Shown piece by piece: positions 17,693 to 26,202 of a stretch of DNA of 64,000 nucleotides. Made by a program: the position numbers and the translations under genes. Every line of letters starts with the position of its first letter. Within the stretch, counting starts at the first letter, position 1. Source of the stretch: Spirosoma radiotolerans. Lineage in GTDB: Bacteria > Bacteroidota > Bacteroidia > Cytophagales > Spirosomataceae. The stretch spans positions 2,790,001-2,854,000 of the forward strand of contig NZ_CP010429.1 in assembly GCF_000974425.1 (NCBI RefSeq), given 5' to 3'. The notes beneath the pieces are model-generated. The model saw only the letters and a program-made list of their open reading frames with translations, was not told where the DNA came from and did no database searches.

Positions 17693-18214
17693 TTAAGCGG
17701 ATAATTGACTTAACCGGCTCAGGATAAGTTGGTACGAAATCTGGGCCTTAATCAGCCATACCTGATTCCGACTAATCATGGATTCATACTGACTAATAAC
17801 CCGGGATTTTATTGGGCCTGCTGAGAAGTTTTTTTGCGTACGCTCAAGCAGTTGTTCAAGGCGGCTAATTAGCTTTTGATAATTCGCAATCTTCGTTTCA
17901 AATTGGCGGGCCCGATGCTGAATCAATGGAATAAGCAGCGTTTCATGTAAAGACGTTGACATGGCAGGCTCACTTAATAACGTCTGCCATTCTTTTTCAA
18001 GCTCTTGCATGGCTGCCATGAAAGGCTCACCATCAAAAATAGCAAGAGGAAGCTCCGTTCGTTTGCCTTCATCAACAATGTAAACCTGCAATAATGTACT
18101 GCCTTTCGCCACTATATCACTCAGAAATTCAAAAGCGACCTCCAGTTTGTCAAGTTGACAGGAAAATTTTCTGAATTGGTTAGTCTGGTCTCTGGCGGTC
18201 AGGAAAAGTACCAT
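17693..18214 (-). CDS. Unrecognised 173-residue protein, paralog of the gene at 13334
   Basis: The ATG at 18212-18214 starts MVLFLTARD, matching MILFITTKD of the 84-residue gene at 13334. An in-frame TTG two codons upstream is less likely. Residues 1-85 are the shared domain (about half identical), and residues 90-173 are a helical, probably coiled-coil extension rich in Gln, Leu and Arg (KLISRLEQLLERTQKNF). No signal peptide is present. The family is unknown to me. The partner copy lies about 4 kb away in opposite orientation, so a local duplication with loss or gain of the helical half is the simplest history. Confidence 0.75.
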   Translation of the reverse strand: MVLFLTARDQTNQFRKFSCQLDKLEVAFEFLSDIVAKGSTLLQVYIVDEGKRTELPLAIFDGEPFMAAMQELEKEWQTLLSEPAMSTSLHETLLIPLIQHRARQFETKIANYQKLISRLEQLLERTQKNFSAGPIKSRVISQYESMISRNQVWLIKAQISYQLILSRLSQLSA

Positions 18215-18395
18215 AAACAAGTGTAATTGGTCTCAGTCATTTAATTCGAGCACTACGAATTTAAACGGGACTTGGATAAAAATAGTTGGAAAATGTAATA
18301 CAGTGGTACTTGTGTTCTTAGAAGGATACATTAAACGAAACAGCAAAGCACACCTCAAAATCAGATGGTTTTGGACAAACCCACACCGCTAACGC

Positions 18396-19778
18396 TTAGG
18401 TCAACGTTTCTACTTCATTTTCTTCACTCAACAGAGGGGTACGTTTATGCCAAAACCAATAAAATGGAAGCCCCGTAGCAATTAAACCCAAGCCTGTCAA
18501 GGCTTCGCGGGGTTGGTTAATCAGCGTCATAAGCACCAATAGGGAACAGCAGCCAAGGAAAAATAAAGGGATAAGTGGATAGCCGATAACGCGATAGGGA
18601 CGTACTAAATTTGGTTGTTTACGACGCAGCAACATGACGCCGTAGGCCGTTGCTCCATAAAAAATGAAGGAAGCAAACACGAGCATATCCGTGAGCTGGT
18701 CAAAACTCCCGGACCAAACCAGCACAATAGCCCAGCTTCCCTGTAGTAAGATGGCTATGGAAGGGGTTTTGTAGCGAGGGTGAATAACGGCGGCTGCTTT
18801 GAAAAACAGGCCATCGCGGGCCATCGCATAAAAAACACGAGCGGGCATCAGAATTGACGCATTGGTTGAATTAGAGGTCGTGACCAGAATCAACAGTGAA
18901 ATAAACAGAGCCCCTGCCCAGCCAGCCGCCTGTCGTACCACTTCCACAGCTGCAATTTTATTGGGAGTGCTGGCTAATTGGGCCAGCGTATCAATAGGAA
19001 GCACATACAGGTACACCGCATTCAATAAAACATAGATTGTCATAACAATGCTGGTACCTGCGCCGAGGGCAATGGGCAGGTTGCGCTGCGGATTTTTAAT
19101 CTCTTCGCCAACATAACCGATTTGATTCCAGCCATCATAGCCCCAAAATGCCCCCAATGAGGCAACCACCAGCGAGCCAAGCAGGCTTTTGTGAGCCGCT
19201 GGTATAGGCGCCTGAATTGACTGGGTTAAATGGCTTAAACTGCCCATTGATGCCTGAAAACCAAGAACCGCAATCACCAACACCGCGATAAATGTCAGGT
19301 AAATAAGGAATCGGCTGAGGCCTTCGGCAAAGGACACGCCACGATAGTTGACTAAACTCAAAAAAAGGATCAGTGTCGTAGCAATGCCTTTTACGACCAA
19401 CTCCGCCGGGGCGCCCTGCGAACCCGTTAAGGTGATCAGTGACTGGCCAAAAATGTGGGCCAGAGCTGCGATGGTGGCCGTTCGCATGACCGTAAACGCC
19501 CCCCATCCGTATAAAAAGGCAAATAAACGACCGTATACTTTCTTGAAATAAAGGTACTCACCGCCCGATTGAGGAAACATACCCGCCATTTCGGCATAAG
19601 TCAGGGCACCGGCTAAACTAACGACGCCTGCCATAACCCAGCAGGACAAAACCAGTAGGGGAGACCCTAACTCAGCCGCCATTGGAGCTACTTTTTTGAA
19701 AACACCGGAGCCAACAATACCACTAACAACCAGTAGGATAGCGGAACGCAGATTAAGAGAGCGGGCGAGTTTGGTCAT
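18396..19778 (-). CDS. APC-superfamily amino acid permease
   Basis: The 460-residue membrane protein has about 12 hydrophobic segments. It has the family's unwound first helix with Gly-rich SGIVGSGVFKK (19-29), then TYAEMAGMFPQSGGEYLYFKKVYG, the usual TM2 region of LAT-type amino acid transporters. It probably exchanges or imports amino acids at the inner membrane. The neighbours on the same strand (a heme-dependent demethylase-like protein 14 bp upstream, an epimerase and a DUF1611 protein) suggest the substrate is a D-amino acid or a derivative. That is inferred from context. Confidence 0.9.
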   Translation of the reverse strand: MTKLARSLNLRSAILLVVSGIVGSGVFKKVAPMAAELGSPLLVLSCWVMAGVVSLAGALTYAEMAGMFPQSGGEYLYFKKVYGRLFAFLYGWGAFTVMRTATIAALAHIFGQSLITLTGSQGAPAELVVKGIATTLILFLSLVNYRGVSFAEGLSRFLIYLTFIAVLVIAVLGFQASMGSLSHLTQSIQAPIPAAHKSLLGSLVVASLGAFWGYDGWNQIGYVGEEIKNPQRNLPIALGAGTSIVMTIYVLLNAVYLYVLPIDTLAQLASTPNKIAAVEVVRQAAGWAGALFISLLILVTTSNSTNASILMPARVFYAMARDGLFFKAAAVIHPRYKTPSIAILLQGSWAIVLVWSGSFDQLTDMLVFASFIFYGATAYGVMLLRRKQPNLVRPYRVIGYPLIPLFFLGCCSLLVLMTLINQPREALTGLGLIATGLPFYWFWHKRTPLLSEENEVETLT

Positions 19779-19792
19779 GTAGAGTGGTTGAG

Positions 19793-20731
19793 TTAATCAG
19801 GTGAATGTAAGGTGAACGTGTCCAGGTAAGTGAGTAACGCGGGCATAAAGGGCGTCATGCTCTTGTAGTTGAGCATTTCGCCTGGTGTTGTGCGGAATAC
19901 GTTTGCCAGGCGGCTAGCTGCGTCGCGTCGCTCCGCTATTTCGCTGGCCAACAGGTTTTGGTAAGTGTGAATACCGAATAAGATGGCTCCTGACCTGGGT
20001 AAGCGGGTTAGGGTCTGGCGTTCAATACGAATATACACTTGTTCGCCGATGGTTTCGGGGGTAAGTTCGGGAAGTCGGTTCGCGAAGAGGGCTTTGAGGG
20101 CGGGTGCATGGCGGCTGGTCATGTCCAGCTGGTTCGTCAACTTAACGCTCCAGTTCGCTCGCCAAACCGGGCGGCCTACGGGTAATCGTTCCATAAATTT
20201 ATTAGCTGCCACCAGCATTGGCTCAACAATGGACACAATGGGGGCGTGAATCTGCCAGAAGGGTAGCCCTATTTTTTCGTCCAGACACCAGTCATTGGCA
20301 AAGCATAACTGACCAGCTACCAGCGTAGCCTCGTTACCCGCCAGCACGGTCAAATCCTCCTGCACCTGCCGACCCACCCAATCGAGTGGAGCCAGCGGCA
20401 GGGTTGAGGAATCGCCAAAAATGAATGATCTATTTTCATGCAGCAACTGGTTTTGCCAATGCCAGTGGTTGCCTTCTTTCTGAAGGGAGAACTGGCCGGG
20501 TGAAAACCGAACCAGGTTCGATAAAACGATCTCCAGAACCTCCCACTGGGCCAACTCATACCCAGGCAATGCCTGAAAGTAGTAATCAGGTAACTCGGTT
20601 AATAGCTTCTGTTTCAGTGCAACTTCAGATTGGTACCGTTCGTCCACGTCAACAAGCCGTTCGTTTTCAGTCAGGGACAATGTTCCCATTTTGTCGTTAA
20701 ACTGCTGGCCGAAAGGGAAGTAAGGAAGCAT
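19793..20731 (-). CDS. Heme-dependent oxidative N-demethylase-like protein (DUF3445)
   Basis: The 312-residue product fits the DUF3445/HODM family. The N-terminal part has PFG and ELPDYYFQALPG, the middle reads VGRQVQEDLTVL and LCFANDWCLDEKIGLPFWQIHAPIV with RLPVGRPVWRANWSV, and IERQTLTRLPRSGAILFGIHTY lies near the C-terminus. Family members bind heme through a PAS-like fold and demethylate small amines such as dimethylamine. Its placement between an amino acid permease and a D-amino-acid-type epimerase raises the possibility that N-methylated amino acids are also processed here. It is cytoplasmic with no leader. Confidence 0.78.
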   Translation of the reverse strand: MLPYFPFGQQFNDKMGTLSLTENERLVDVDERYQSEVALKQKLLTELPDYYFQALPGYELAQWEVLEIVLSNLVRFSPGQFSLQKEGNHWHWQNQLLHENRSFIFGDSSTLPLAPLDWVGRQVQEDLTVLAGNEATLVAGQLCFANDWCLDEKIGLPFWQIHAPIVSIVEPMLVAANKFMERLPVGRPVWRANWSVKLTNQLDMTSRHAPALKALFANRLPELTPETIGEQVYIRIERQTLTRLPRSGAILFGIHTYQNLLASEIAERRDAASRLANVFRTTPGEMLNYKSMTPFMPALLTYLDTFTLHSPD

Positions 20732-20753
20732 TGATTAAGAAGTGATGAATGAT

Positions 20754-21824
20754 CTACCTTATCCGCTCAACTCCCAATCCGGCCTGGTTGGTTGGCCGCA
20801 TGAGGCCATCTTCCAGCATGAATCCGCCCGAAACGACGTCTTCGGCTAAGTCCAGGCTGCCATCCAGATCCAGATAACGTGTATTTGAACAGGCAAAAGC
20901 AGCATGCAGGGCGGCTGCAATACTGATCCGGCTTTCGTCATTACAGCCCCAAAATAAGGATATATCGGCAGAGTGAGCGATGGTCGCTATGTTGAGGGCG
21001 GCACGGATGCCCCCACATTTCATTAATTTTATATTGAATATACCGAAAGGTTGTGGCTGGTGCGTCAGGGTCAGGGCCATTTTTGCGTCTTTCAGTGACT
21101 CGTCGGCGGCTAACAGCTGGCGGGTTTCCTCCGGTAAAACTAGTAGATCCAGCTCACGGCCAACGGGTAAGGGCTGCTCTATAAGTTCGACGTTGGCCGA
21201 GCGGGTGGCGGCCAGAAAGCGTTCCAGATCAGCGATGGAATAGCCCTGATTGGCATCGACGCGAAGGGTCATTTTGTTGCCATACGTCTCCCGGAGCTTT
21301 AAAATACGCTCAACATCTTCCTCAACATGAAGCCCTGTTTTAACTTTAAGAACCCGGAATCCCAGTTCAGCGTAGCCAGAGGCTTCGGTCAATGTGTCCG
21401 CCACGTTCATAATCCCGATGGTTACGGAGGTAGGCAATGACCGGAGTTTCTGCCCATAGAACTGCACAATGGGAACGCCCAGATATTGGCCGAAGGCGTC
21501 GTGCAGCGCAATGTCCAGAGCGGCCAGCGTGCCGGGGGTACTCGGGAACTGCTGTCGGGCTTCGTCAATCAGGGCCGTAAACAACCGGATATCACGACCA
21601 ACCAGGCCCATAATCCACTCACTTTGTAGATTCTGCAACGTTTGCTCCGGCGATTCCCCCACGACCTCCGGGTCGGGGTTGGCTGCACCGAGACCAATTG
21701 TTCCGTTGGCCAGTTCGATCTCCAGAAAAACATTCTCTACCTTCGTCGTTGTCTGATAAGCAATGGTGTAGGGCTTGGTCAGAGCCAGATTCCGGCTATA
21801 AGCGCGGATCGCGTTAATGCGCAT
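20754..21824 (-). CDS. Enolase-superfamily epimerase/racemase (dipeptide epimerase or DgcA-like)
   Basis: I take the ATG at 21822-21824 (MRINAIRAYSRNL, 356 residues), since the frame upstream to 21935 runs inside the next gene. Enolase-superfamily catalytic residues are visible: VLKVKTG (Lys acid/base), RVDANQGY (Asp), ELIEQPL (Glu), ADES (Asp) and IKLMKCGG (Lys). The C-terminal LDLDG supplies the Asp-x-Asp motif of dipeptide epimerases. Such enzymes epimerise L-Ala-D/L-Glu from peptidoglycan. A related group (DgcA) racemises N-acetyl-D-glutamate and is paired with a DUF1611 protein (DgcN), as here. The start overlaps the DUF1611 stop by 11 bp. Confidence 0.87.
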   Translation of the reverse strand: MRINAIRAYSRNLALTKPYTIAYQTTTKVENVFLEIELANGTIGLGAANPDPEVVGESPEQTLQNLQSEWIMGLVGRDIRLFTALIDEARQQFPSTPGTLAALDIALHDAFGQYLGVPIVQFYGQKLRSLPTSVTIGIMNVADTLTEASGYAELGFRVLKVKTGLHVEEDVERILKLRETYGNKMTLRVDANQGYSIADLERFLAATRSANVELIEQPLPVGRELDLLVLPEETRQLLAADESLKDAKMALTLTHQPQPFGIFNIKLMKCGGIRAALNIATIAHSADISLFWGCNDESRISIAAALHAAFACSNTRYLDLDGSLDLAEDVVSGGFMLEDGLMRPTNQAGLGVERIR

Positions 21825-22878
21825 GTGCTGTAGTGGTAAGGGCCTGAAGGATGGGTAAAATGGGCGATACACCTTCTTCCAGCGGTAACAAAACCGGAAT
21901 GCCAAGCTGGTCGGCGTACTGTTTTTGAAACGCAAAGGCTTCTTCGCGGCTGCAATCCTCGGTGTTCAGCGCCAGCGCAATCACGGAGGAACCATAACAC
22001 CGGATTAGTTCGATTTCGGATTCCACGGAATGGATGGACCCCCAGGCTGGAATATGGTCATAGTAAGTGCGCTTGGGGGCATGAACCAGCACCACATGCC
22101 GGGCATTGCCCGATACCAGAAACTCCGAGCCGCAGGGGCCGCTGGGGTTTCGCAGAGAGGCCTGTCCTTCAATGAGGAGCACATCGGCGCTGGTTTCCCG
22201 CCAGCACGAGAGCAAGGCATGCTCCAGTTCACCGGAAACGAAATCATTCAGGGTCGAATCGAAGATGAAGCCGTAGTTGACGCCCTGCAGCCAGCCGGTT
22301 TGCCCGGTGTAAATCATCTGCGCATTGAGGTTATGACGGTTGCAAGCCTCCTGAATCAGGCGTGCGGTGGTCCGTTTGCCAAGCGCGCAGTCGGTGCCCA
22401 TAATGGCGATGATAGGCGCTGTGATCTGATTGATCTCACCGGTCCAGAAGTGCAGTTCGTGACGCGGTTTCGGGCGTCGAACGTCGATTAGCCGACCACC
22501 ATAGGTATGGGCCAATGCGACCAGATCGGGTTTTTCGTTCAGGAATTCGTGTAATCCATTCACGACCGAGAGTCCATGCTCAAGACATTGTTTAATCTCA
22601 TCGAGCATGTTTGGGGGGAGAATTCCTCCGCTTGTTGCCACCGCTACAATGGCGTAGGAGACCTGGCCTACCGTGGCCAGAGCTTGCTCTACAGAGGAGA
22701 AAATGGGAATTCCTCGGGGTTGCCCGTCAAGGACAGCGCCAGCGTCCTGGCCGGCCGTAGGCGCATCGACTACGCCCGCAATGGTGTACCGATCTGTGCC
22801 CCGAATCAGACCGTGAGCCGTTTTGGCATCGTTGGTGGTCAGTAAGCCATCGGTCAGCAAAATTGCCTGCTCATTCAT
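21814..22878 (-). CDS. DUF1611 P-loop protein (DgcN-like)
   Basis: The 354-residue product has an N-terminal Rossmann-like domain and a C-terminal P-loop domain with IMGTDCALGKRTTA (Walker A-like) and LLIEGQASLRNPSGP. This is the DUF1611 layout. From memory, DUF1611 members paired with an enolase-family racemase have been described as the D-glutamate N-acetyltransferase DgcN working with DgcA. Other members remain uncharacterised. The pairing with the overlapping epimerase gene downstream supports a D-amino-acid or dipeptide salvage role. It is the first gene of the minus-strand operon and diverges from the Lrp-type regulator, with 155 bp between. Confidence 0.85.
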   Translation of the reverse strand: MNEQAILLTDGLLTTNDAKTAHGLIRGTDRYTIAGVVDAPTAGQDAGAVLDGQPRGIPIFSSVEQALATVGQVSYAIVAVATSGGILPPNMLDEIKQCLEHGLSVVNGLHEFLNEKPDLVALAHTYGGRLIDVRRPKPRHELHFWTGEINQITAPIIAIMGTDCALGKRTTARLIQEACNRHNLNAQMIYTGQTGWLQGVNYGFIFDSTLNDFVSGELEHALLSCWRETSADVLLIEGQASLRNPSGPCGSEFLVSGNARHVVLVHAPKRTYYDHIPAWGSIHSVESEIELIRCYGSSVIALALNTEDCSREEAFAFQKQYADQLGIPVLLPLEEGVSPILPILQALTTTAHAH

Positions 22879-22903
22879 TAGATAATTATGCTTATTTTTC
22901 CGT

Positions 22904-22911
22904 CAAAACTA
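22904..22911 (-). promoter_or_regulatory. Bacteroidota -7 box for the DUF1611 operon
   Basis: Read on minus this is TAGTTTTG, an exact TAnnTTTG match ending 25 bp before the ATG at 22878. No TTTG lies at the expected -33 distance, so activation by the neighbouring Lrp-type regulator is plausible. Confidence 0.5.
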
Positions 22912-22933
22912 TACTTTAATTCTCATGAATGCG

Positions 22934-23019
22934 TATAATTGAAAAGAAAAATAGGAAATATTGATTTTTCTAGAATAATATTCTTTTTAGTTTTTGATTT
23001 CATAATTGGAAAAGAAAAA
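22934..23019. promoter_or_regulatory. Repeated A-rich motif and small palindrome in the divergent Lrp region
   Basis: ATAATTGAAAAGAAAAA begins at 22936, and ATAATTGGAAAAGAAAAA recurs at 23002-23019. Between them AGAATA-A-TATTCT (22972-22984) is a perfect 6-1-6 palindrome. The arrangement is typical of sites for an Lrp/AsnC regulator that controls itself and the divergent operon. Binding is inferred. Confidence 0.45.
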
Positions 23020-23033
23020 CATTCGCCAACGGT

Positions 23034-23507
23034 ATGCTGGATGATACGGATTTTCGCTTACTGAGTTTATTACAACGCGACGCCAAACGGACGATTAAGG
23101 AACTGGCTGAAGAGCTCGGCATGACGACTACGCCCATTTTTGAACGTATAAAACGAATGGAGCGCGACGGCGTCATTGAGGCCTATGTGGCGCTGGTGAA
23201 TCAGGAGAAAATTGGGCGTCCCTTAATCGTTTTCTGCAACGTATCCATGCCTGATTATACGCCGGACAACATTGCCGAGTTTGAAAATCAGGTTCGTCGG
23301 ATGCCCGATGTGCTGGAAGCGTATCATCTCGCCGGTACCATCGACTATCAGTTGAAAGTTGTCATGAGCGACATTAAGGAGTATGCCAATTTCCTGCAAC
23401 AAATGGCCAAACTGCCCATGATCCGGGTCTACAGCAGTTCTATTGCGCTCTACGCCGTCAAACAGTCTACTATATTACCGTTGCCCACCAAAAATACGAT
23501 CTCATAA
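23034..23507 (+). CDS. Lrp/AsnC family transcriptional regulator
   Basis: The 157-residue product is a standard Lrp/AsnC protein. An N-terminal winged helix (DDTDFRLLSLLQRDAKRTIKEL... TTTPIFERIKRMERDGVI, residues 2-48) is followed by a RAM ligand-binding domain (residues 65-145, with VLEAYHLAGTIDYQLKV). These regulators sense amino acids and usually control transport or catabolic genes beside them. The stop overlaps the ATG of the next gene (TAATG), so it is cotranscribed with the beta-lactamase/D-aminoacylase fusion. It diverges from the DUF1611-epimerase operon. Confidence 0.95.
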   Translation: MLDDTDFRLLSLLQRDAKRTIKELAEELGMTTTPIFERIKRMERDGVIEAYVALVNQEKIGRPLIVFCNVSMPDYTPDNIAEFENQVRRMPDVLEAYHLAGTIDYQLKVVMSDIKEYANFLQQMAKLPMIRVYSSSIALYAVKQSTILPLPTKNTIS

Positions 23508-26035
23508 TGGCTATCCTTCGTTATTTTTTCCTTGTTTTTCTGGTTGGCCCGTTGTTGGCTCAGCCAGGCAGCCAGCCCTTGGCTACCCGGCTGAAAACGC
23601 TGGATTCCGTTCTGACACAGCTTCATCAGCGGGCTATGTTCAACGGGGTGGTTCTGGTGGCCGAGAAGGGGTCCGTTCGGTATAAAAAAGCGTTTGGTAT
23701 CGCAAACAGGGCAACAAACGAACCGCTGACGTCCAGCTCTTCATTCAATCTGGCGTCCATCTCGAAGCAGTTTATTGCGCTAATGGTCATGCAGTTACAG
23801 GAGCAGGGTAAGCTTCGCTACGACGAACGAGTGCGGACCTACTTGCCCGAATTTCCCTACGATACCATCACGGTCCGGCATTTACTGACGCACACTTCGG
23901 GCCTGCCCGAATACTTCGATCTGGCCCAACAGTATACCAGCCCACTCGACACCCTCACGAATGACGGGATGCTGCAGTTGTTCACCGAACACAAGCCTCC
24001 GCTTACGTTTCGGCCCGGCTCGCGCTGGCAGTATTGCAATACGGGTTACGTTGTGCTGGGGTCGCTCATCAGGACTTTATCGGGTATGCCGGTAGAACAG
24101 TTTTTCGATCAGCAGATTGTGAAACCGCTCAACCTGAAAAACACGTACGTGTATTACCTCAACAGCAGGACGAAGCCCCATAACCGGGTGTATGGCTTCC
24201 AGCGGGAGAATGGCAAAAACCAGCTCAATGACCTGATTCGCCTGGACGGCGTGATTGGCGACGGGAATATTTATTCGTCAGCTGACGACTTACTGATTTG
24301 GGAGCAGGCCCTTAAAACAGGAAAACTGGTGAAAGCCAGTACGTTTCAGGAGGCCATCACGCCCGTCAAGCTAAACGACCAGCGCACATACCCGTATGGT
24401 TTTGGCTGGTTTATTGAAAACGGTGGCAACATACTGGCGCATACCGGCAGTTGGGCGGGCTTTCTGAATGTGATTGTTCGTTATATGGATACGCAGCAAA
24501 CGCTGATTGTCCTGAGTAACGGTAGTGATGGCTCGGCTCGGCGTATAGCCCGTGAGGTGCTGGAAGGAAAATCGTTCACTCTCCCCAGAACGAGCCTGAT
24601 TACCAACACGCGACTCATCGACGGTACGGGTGTGGCGGCCCGCAAAGCGGCTGTACGGCTTCGGAACAATCGTATTTGGGAAGTCGGCGAGCTGACCCCG
24701 TTTCCAACCGAACCGGTCACGGATGCCCACGGGCAGACGCTGGCCCCCGGCTTTATCGATAGTCACAGCCATCACGTATCGGGGTTAAGCTCGAATCCGG
24801 ATGCATTGGCAGTTGTTAATCAGGGCGTGACAACCGTTGTGTCGGGTCAGGATGGGGGCAGCTATTCAATGGATACGCTGGCGGCTCAATTGAAGCGCCA
24901 GCCAGTGGCAGTGAATGTAGCAAGCTACACTGGTCAGGCAACACTTCGGCAGCAGGTGATGGGTGCCAATGGGCTTTATAGAACCGCGAAACCTGCTGAA
25001 ATTGCCCGCATGAAAGACCTGCTTCGGGTCGAGTTAGGGAAAGGTTCACTGGGCTTGTCGACAGGGCTGGAGTATGAAAGTGCCTTCTTTTCAAGCCGTG
25101 ATGAAGTTATTCAACTGGCGCAGGTGGCCGCCGATTCGGGTGGACGGTACATGAGCCACATCCGCAGTGAAGACATCGCGCTGGATGATGCCGTCGATGA
25201 GATCATTCAGATTGGTCGTATCACTAAGATGCCCGTTCAGATTTCACACCTGAAAATCGCCCTTCGCGATAAGTGGGGACAGTCGACCCGCTTGCTGGCC
25301 CAACTGGAGCAGGCCCGAGCGGAGGGCGTGAACATTACCGCCGACTGTTACCCGTATGATTACTGGATGTCGACGCTACGGGTACTCTTTCCAAAACGGG
25401 ATTATACAAACGCAACCAGTGCCGACTTTGCCGTTCATCAACTCTTTGATCCCAGCCAGTCGGTGCTGGTGCGCTTTGCCGCGAACCCGGCCTACGCGGG
25501 CAAAACCGTTGGTGAGGTGGCCGCGCTGCGCCGGGAGAAACCCGCGCAAACGCTGATGGGTCTGGTGGCCGAAGCCGCTGCGTTTTCCACGAAGAACCCG
25601 GATGCCGATGGCGTCGAGGGCATCATGGGTAAGTCGATGGATGAGCCCGACGTGGTAAATTTTCTGGCCTGGCCGCACACCAATATTTGCTCCGACGGTG
25701 CTACCGATGGCCATCCAAGAGGCTATGGAGCTTTCACGCGGGTGTTGGGCCGTTACGTTCGCGAACAGAAGACGATGCCCCTCGAAACAGCCATCCAGAA
25801 AATGACCAGCCTGACTGCCGAACACCTTGGGCTTAAAGATCGAGGTTTGGTTGCCCCTGGCTACTATGCTGATTTAGTATTGTTTAATCCTGATACGGTG
25901 CAGGACAAGGCCCGCATCGGCGACAATAAAGCACGCTCAATCGGTATCGAAGCGGTTTGGGTAGCTGGACAACTGGTGTACCAGAACCAAAAAGCCACAG
26001 GTGCACATCCGGGGGTATTGATTCGGCGAAAATGA
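23507..26035 (+). CDS. Fusion of beta-lactamase-fold serine hydrolase and D-aminoacylase
   Basis: This 842-residue secreted protein (signal peptide to about LLAQ, 16-19) joins two enzymes. Residues 25-355 are a class C beta-lactamase-fold domain with SISK (84-87), HTSGLPEYF, YCN and a later HTGSWAGF. Residues 360-842 are an N-acyl-D-amino-acid deacylase-type amidohydrolase with GFIDSHSH (His419 and His421), YMSHIRSED (His about 551), a His near 580, CSDGATDG (Asp about 729) and GYYADLVLFNPDT. The classical GNCG Cys is GQDG here. The N-terminal half could act as a D-peptidase or esterase and the C-terminal half could deacylate released N-acyl-D-amino acids. Its start is coupled to the Lrp gene. 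Confidence 0.9.
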   Translation: MAILRYFFLVFLVGPLLAQPGSQPLATRLKTLDSVLTQLHQRAMFNGVVLVAEKGSVRYKKAFGIANRATNEPLTSSSSFNLASISKQFIALMVMQLQEQGKLRYDERVRTYLPEFPYDTITVRHLLTHTSGLPEYFDLAQQYTSPLDTLTNDGMLQLFTEHKPPLTFRPGSRWQYCNTGYVVLGSLIRTLSGMPVEQFFDQQIVKPLNLKNTYVYYLNSRTKPHNRVYGFQRENGKNQLNDLIRLDGVIGDGNIYSSADDLLIWEQALKTGKLVKASTFQEAITPVKLNDQRTYPYGFGWFIENGGNILAHTGSWAGFLNVIVRYMDTQQTLIVLSNGSDGSARRIAREVLEGKSFTLPRTSLITNTRLIDGTGVAARKAAVRLRNNRIWEVGELTPFPTEPVTDAHGQTLAPGFIDSHSHHVSGLSSNPDALAVVNQGVTTVVSGQDGGSYSMDTLAAQLKRQPVAVNVASYTGQATLRQQVMGANGLYRTAKPAEIARMKDLLRVELGKGSLGLSTGLEYESAFFSSRDEVIQLAQVAADSGGRYMSHIRSEDIALDDAVDEIIQIGRITKMPVQISHLKIALRDKWGQSTRLLAQLEQARAEGVNITADCYPYDYWMSTLRVLFPKRDYTNATSADFAVHQLFDPSQSVLVRFAANPAYAGKTVGEVAALRREKPAQTLMGLVAEAAAFSTKNPDADGVEGIMGKSMDEPDVVNFLAWPHTNICSDGATDGHPRGYGAFTRVLGRYVREQKTMPLETAIQKMTSLTAEHLGLKDRGLVAPGYYADLVLFNPDTVQDKARIGDNKARSIGIEAVWVAGQLVYQNQKATGAHPGVLIRRK

Positions 26036-26067
26036 TCAGATATCCACTTACGTATACGGCACTGACC

Positions 26068-26155
26068 TTTTTGTCATGCTGACGCAGGAAGCACCTTCGG
26101 TAGCAGTATTATTCGTCAATTGTCGAAGATGCATCCTGCGTCAGCATGACAAAAA
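26068..26155. repeat. 88-bp REP-like palindromic intergenic element
   Basis: Perfect 22-nt arms, 26068-26089 and 26134-26155, are inverted (core GTCATGCTGACGCAGGA). A further imperfect stem lies inside (GCACCTTCG with CGAAGATGC), leaving a loop of about 25 nt. From memory, similar GTCATGCTGACG palindromes are scattered in many Bacteroidota genomes. The terminal T and A runs also allow it to act as a bidirectional terminator between the fusion gene and holA. Confidence 0.75.
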
Positions 26156-26202
26156 ATACATGATGTGTTTTCTCTAATTTACTTGGTTAATTTTGTGGAG
26201 AA

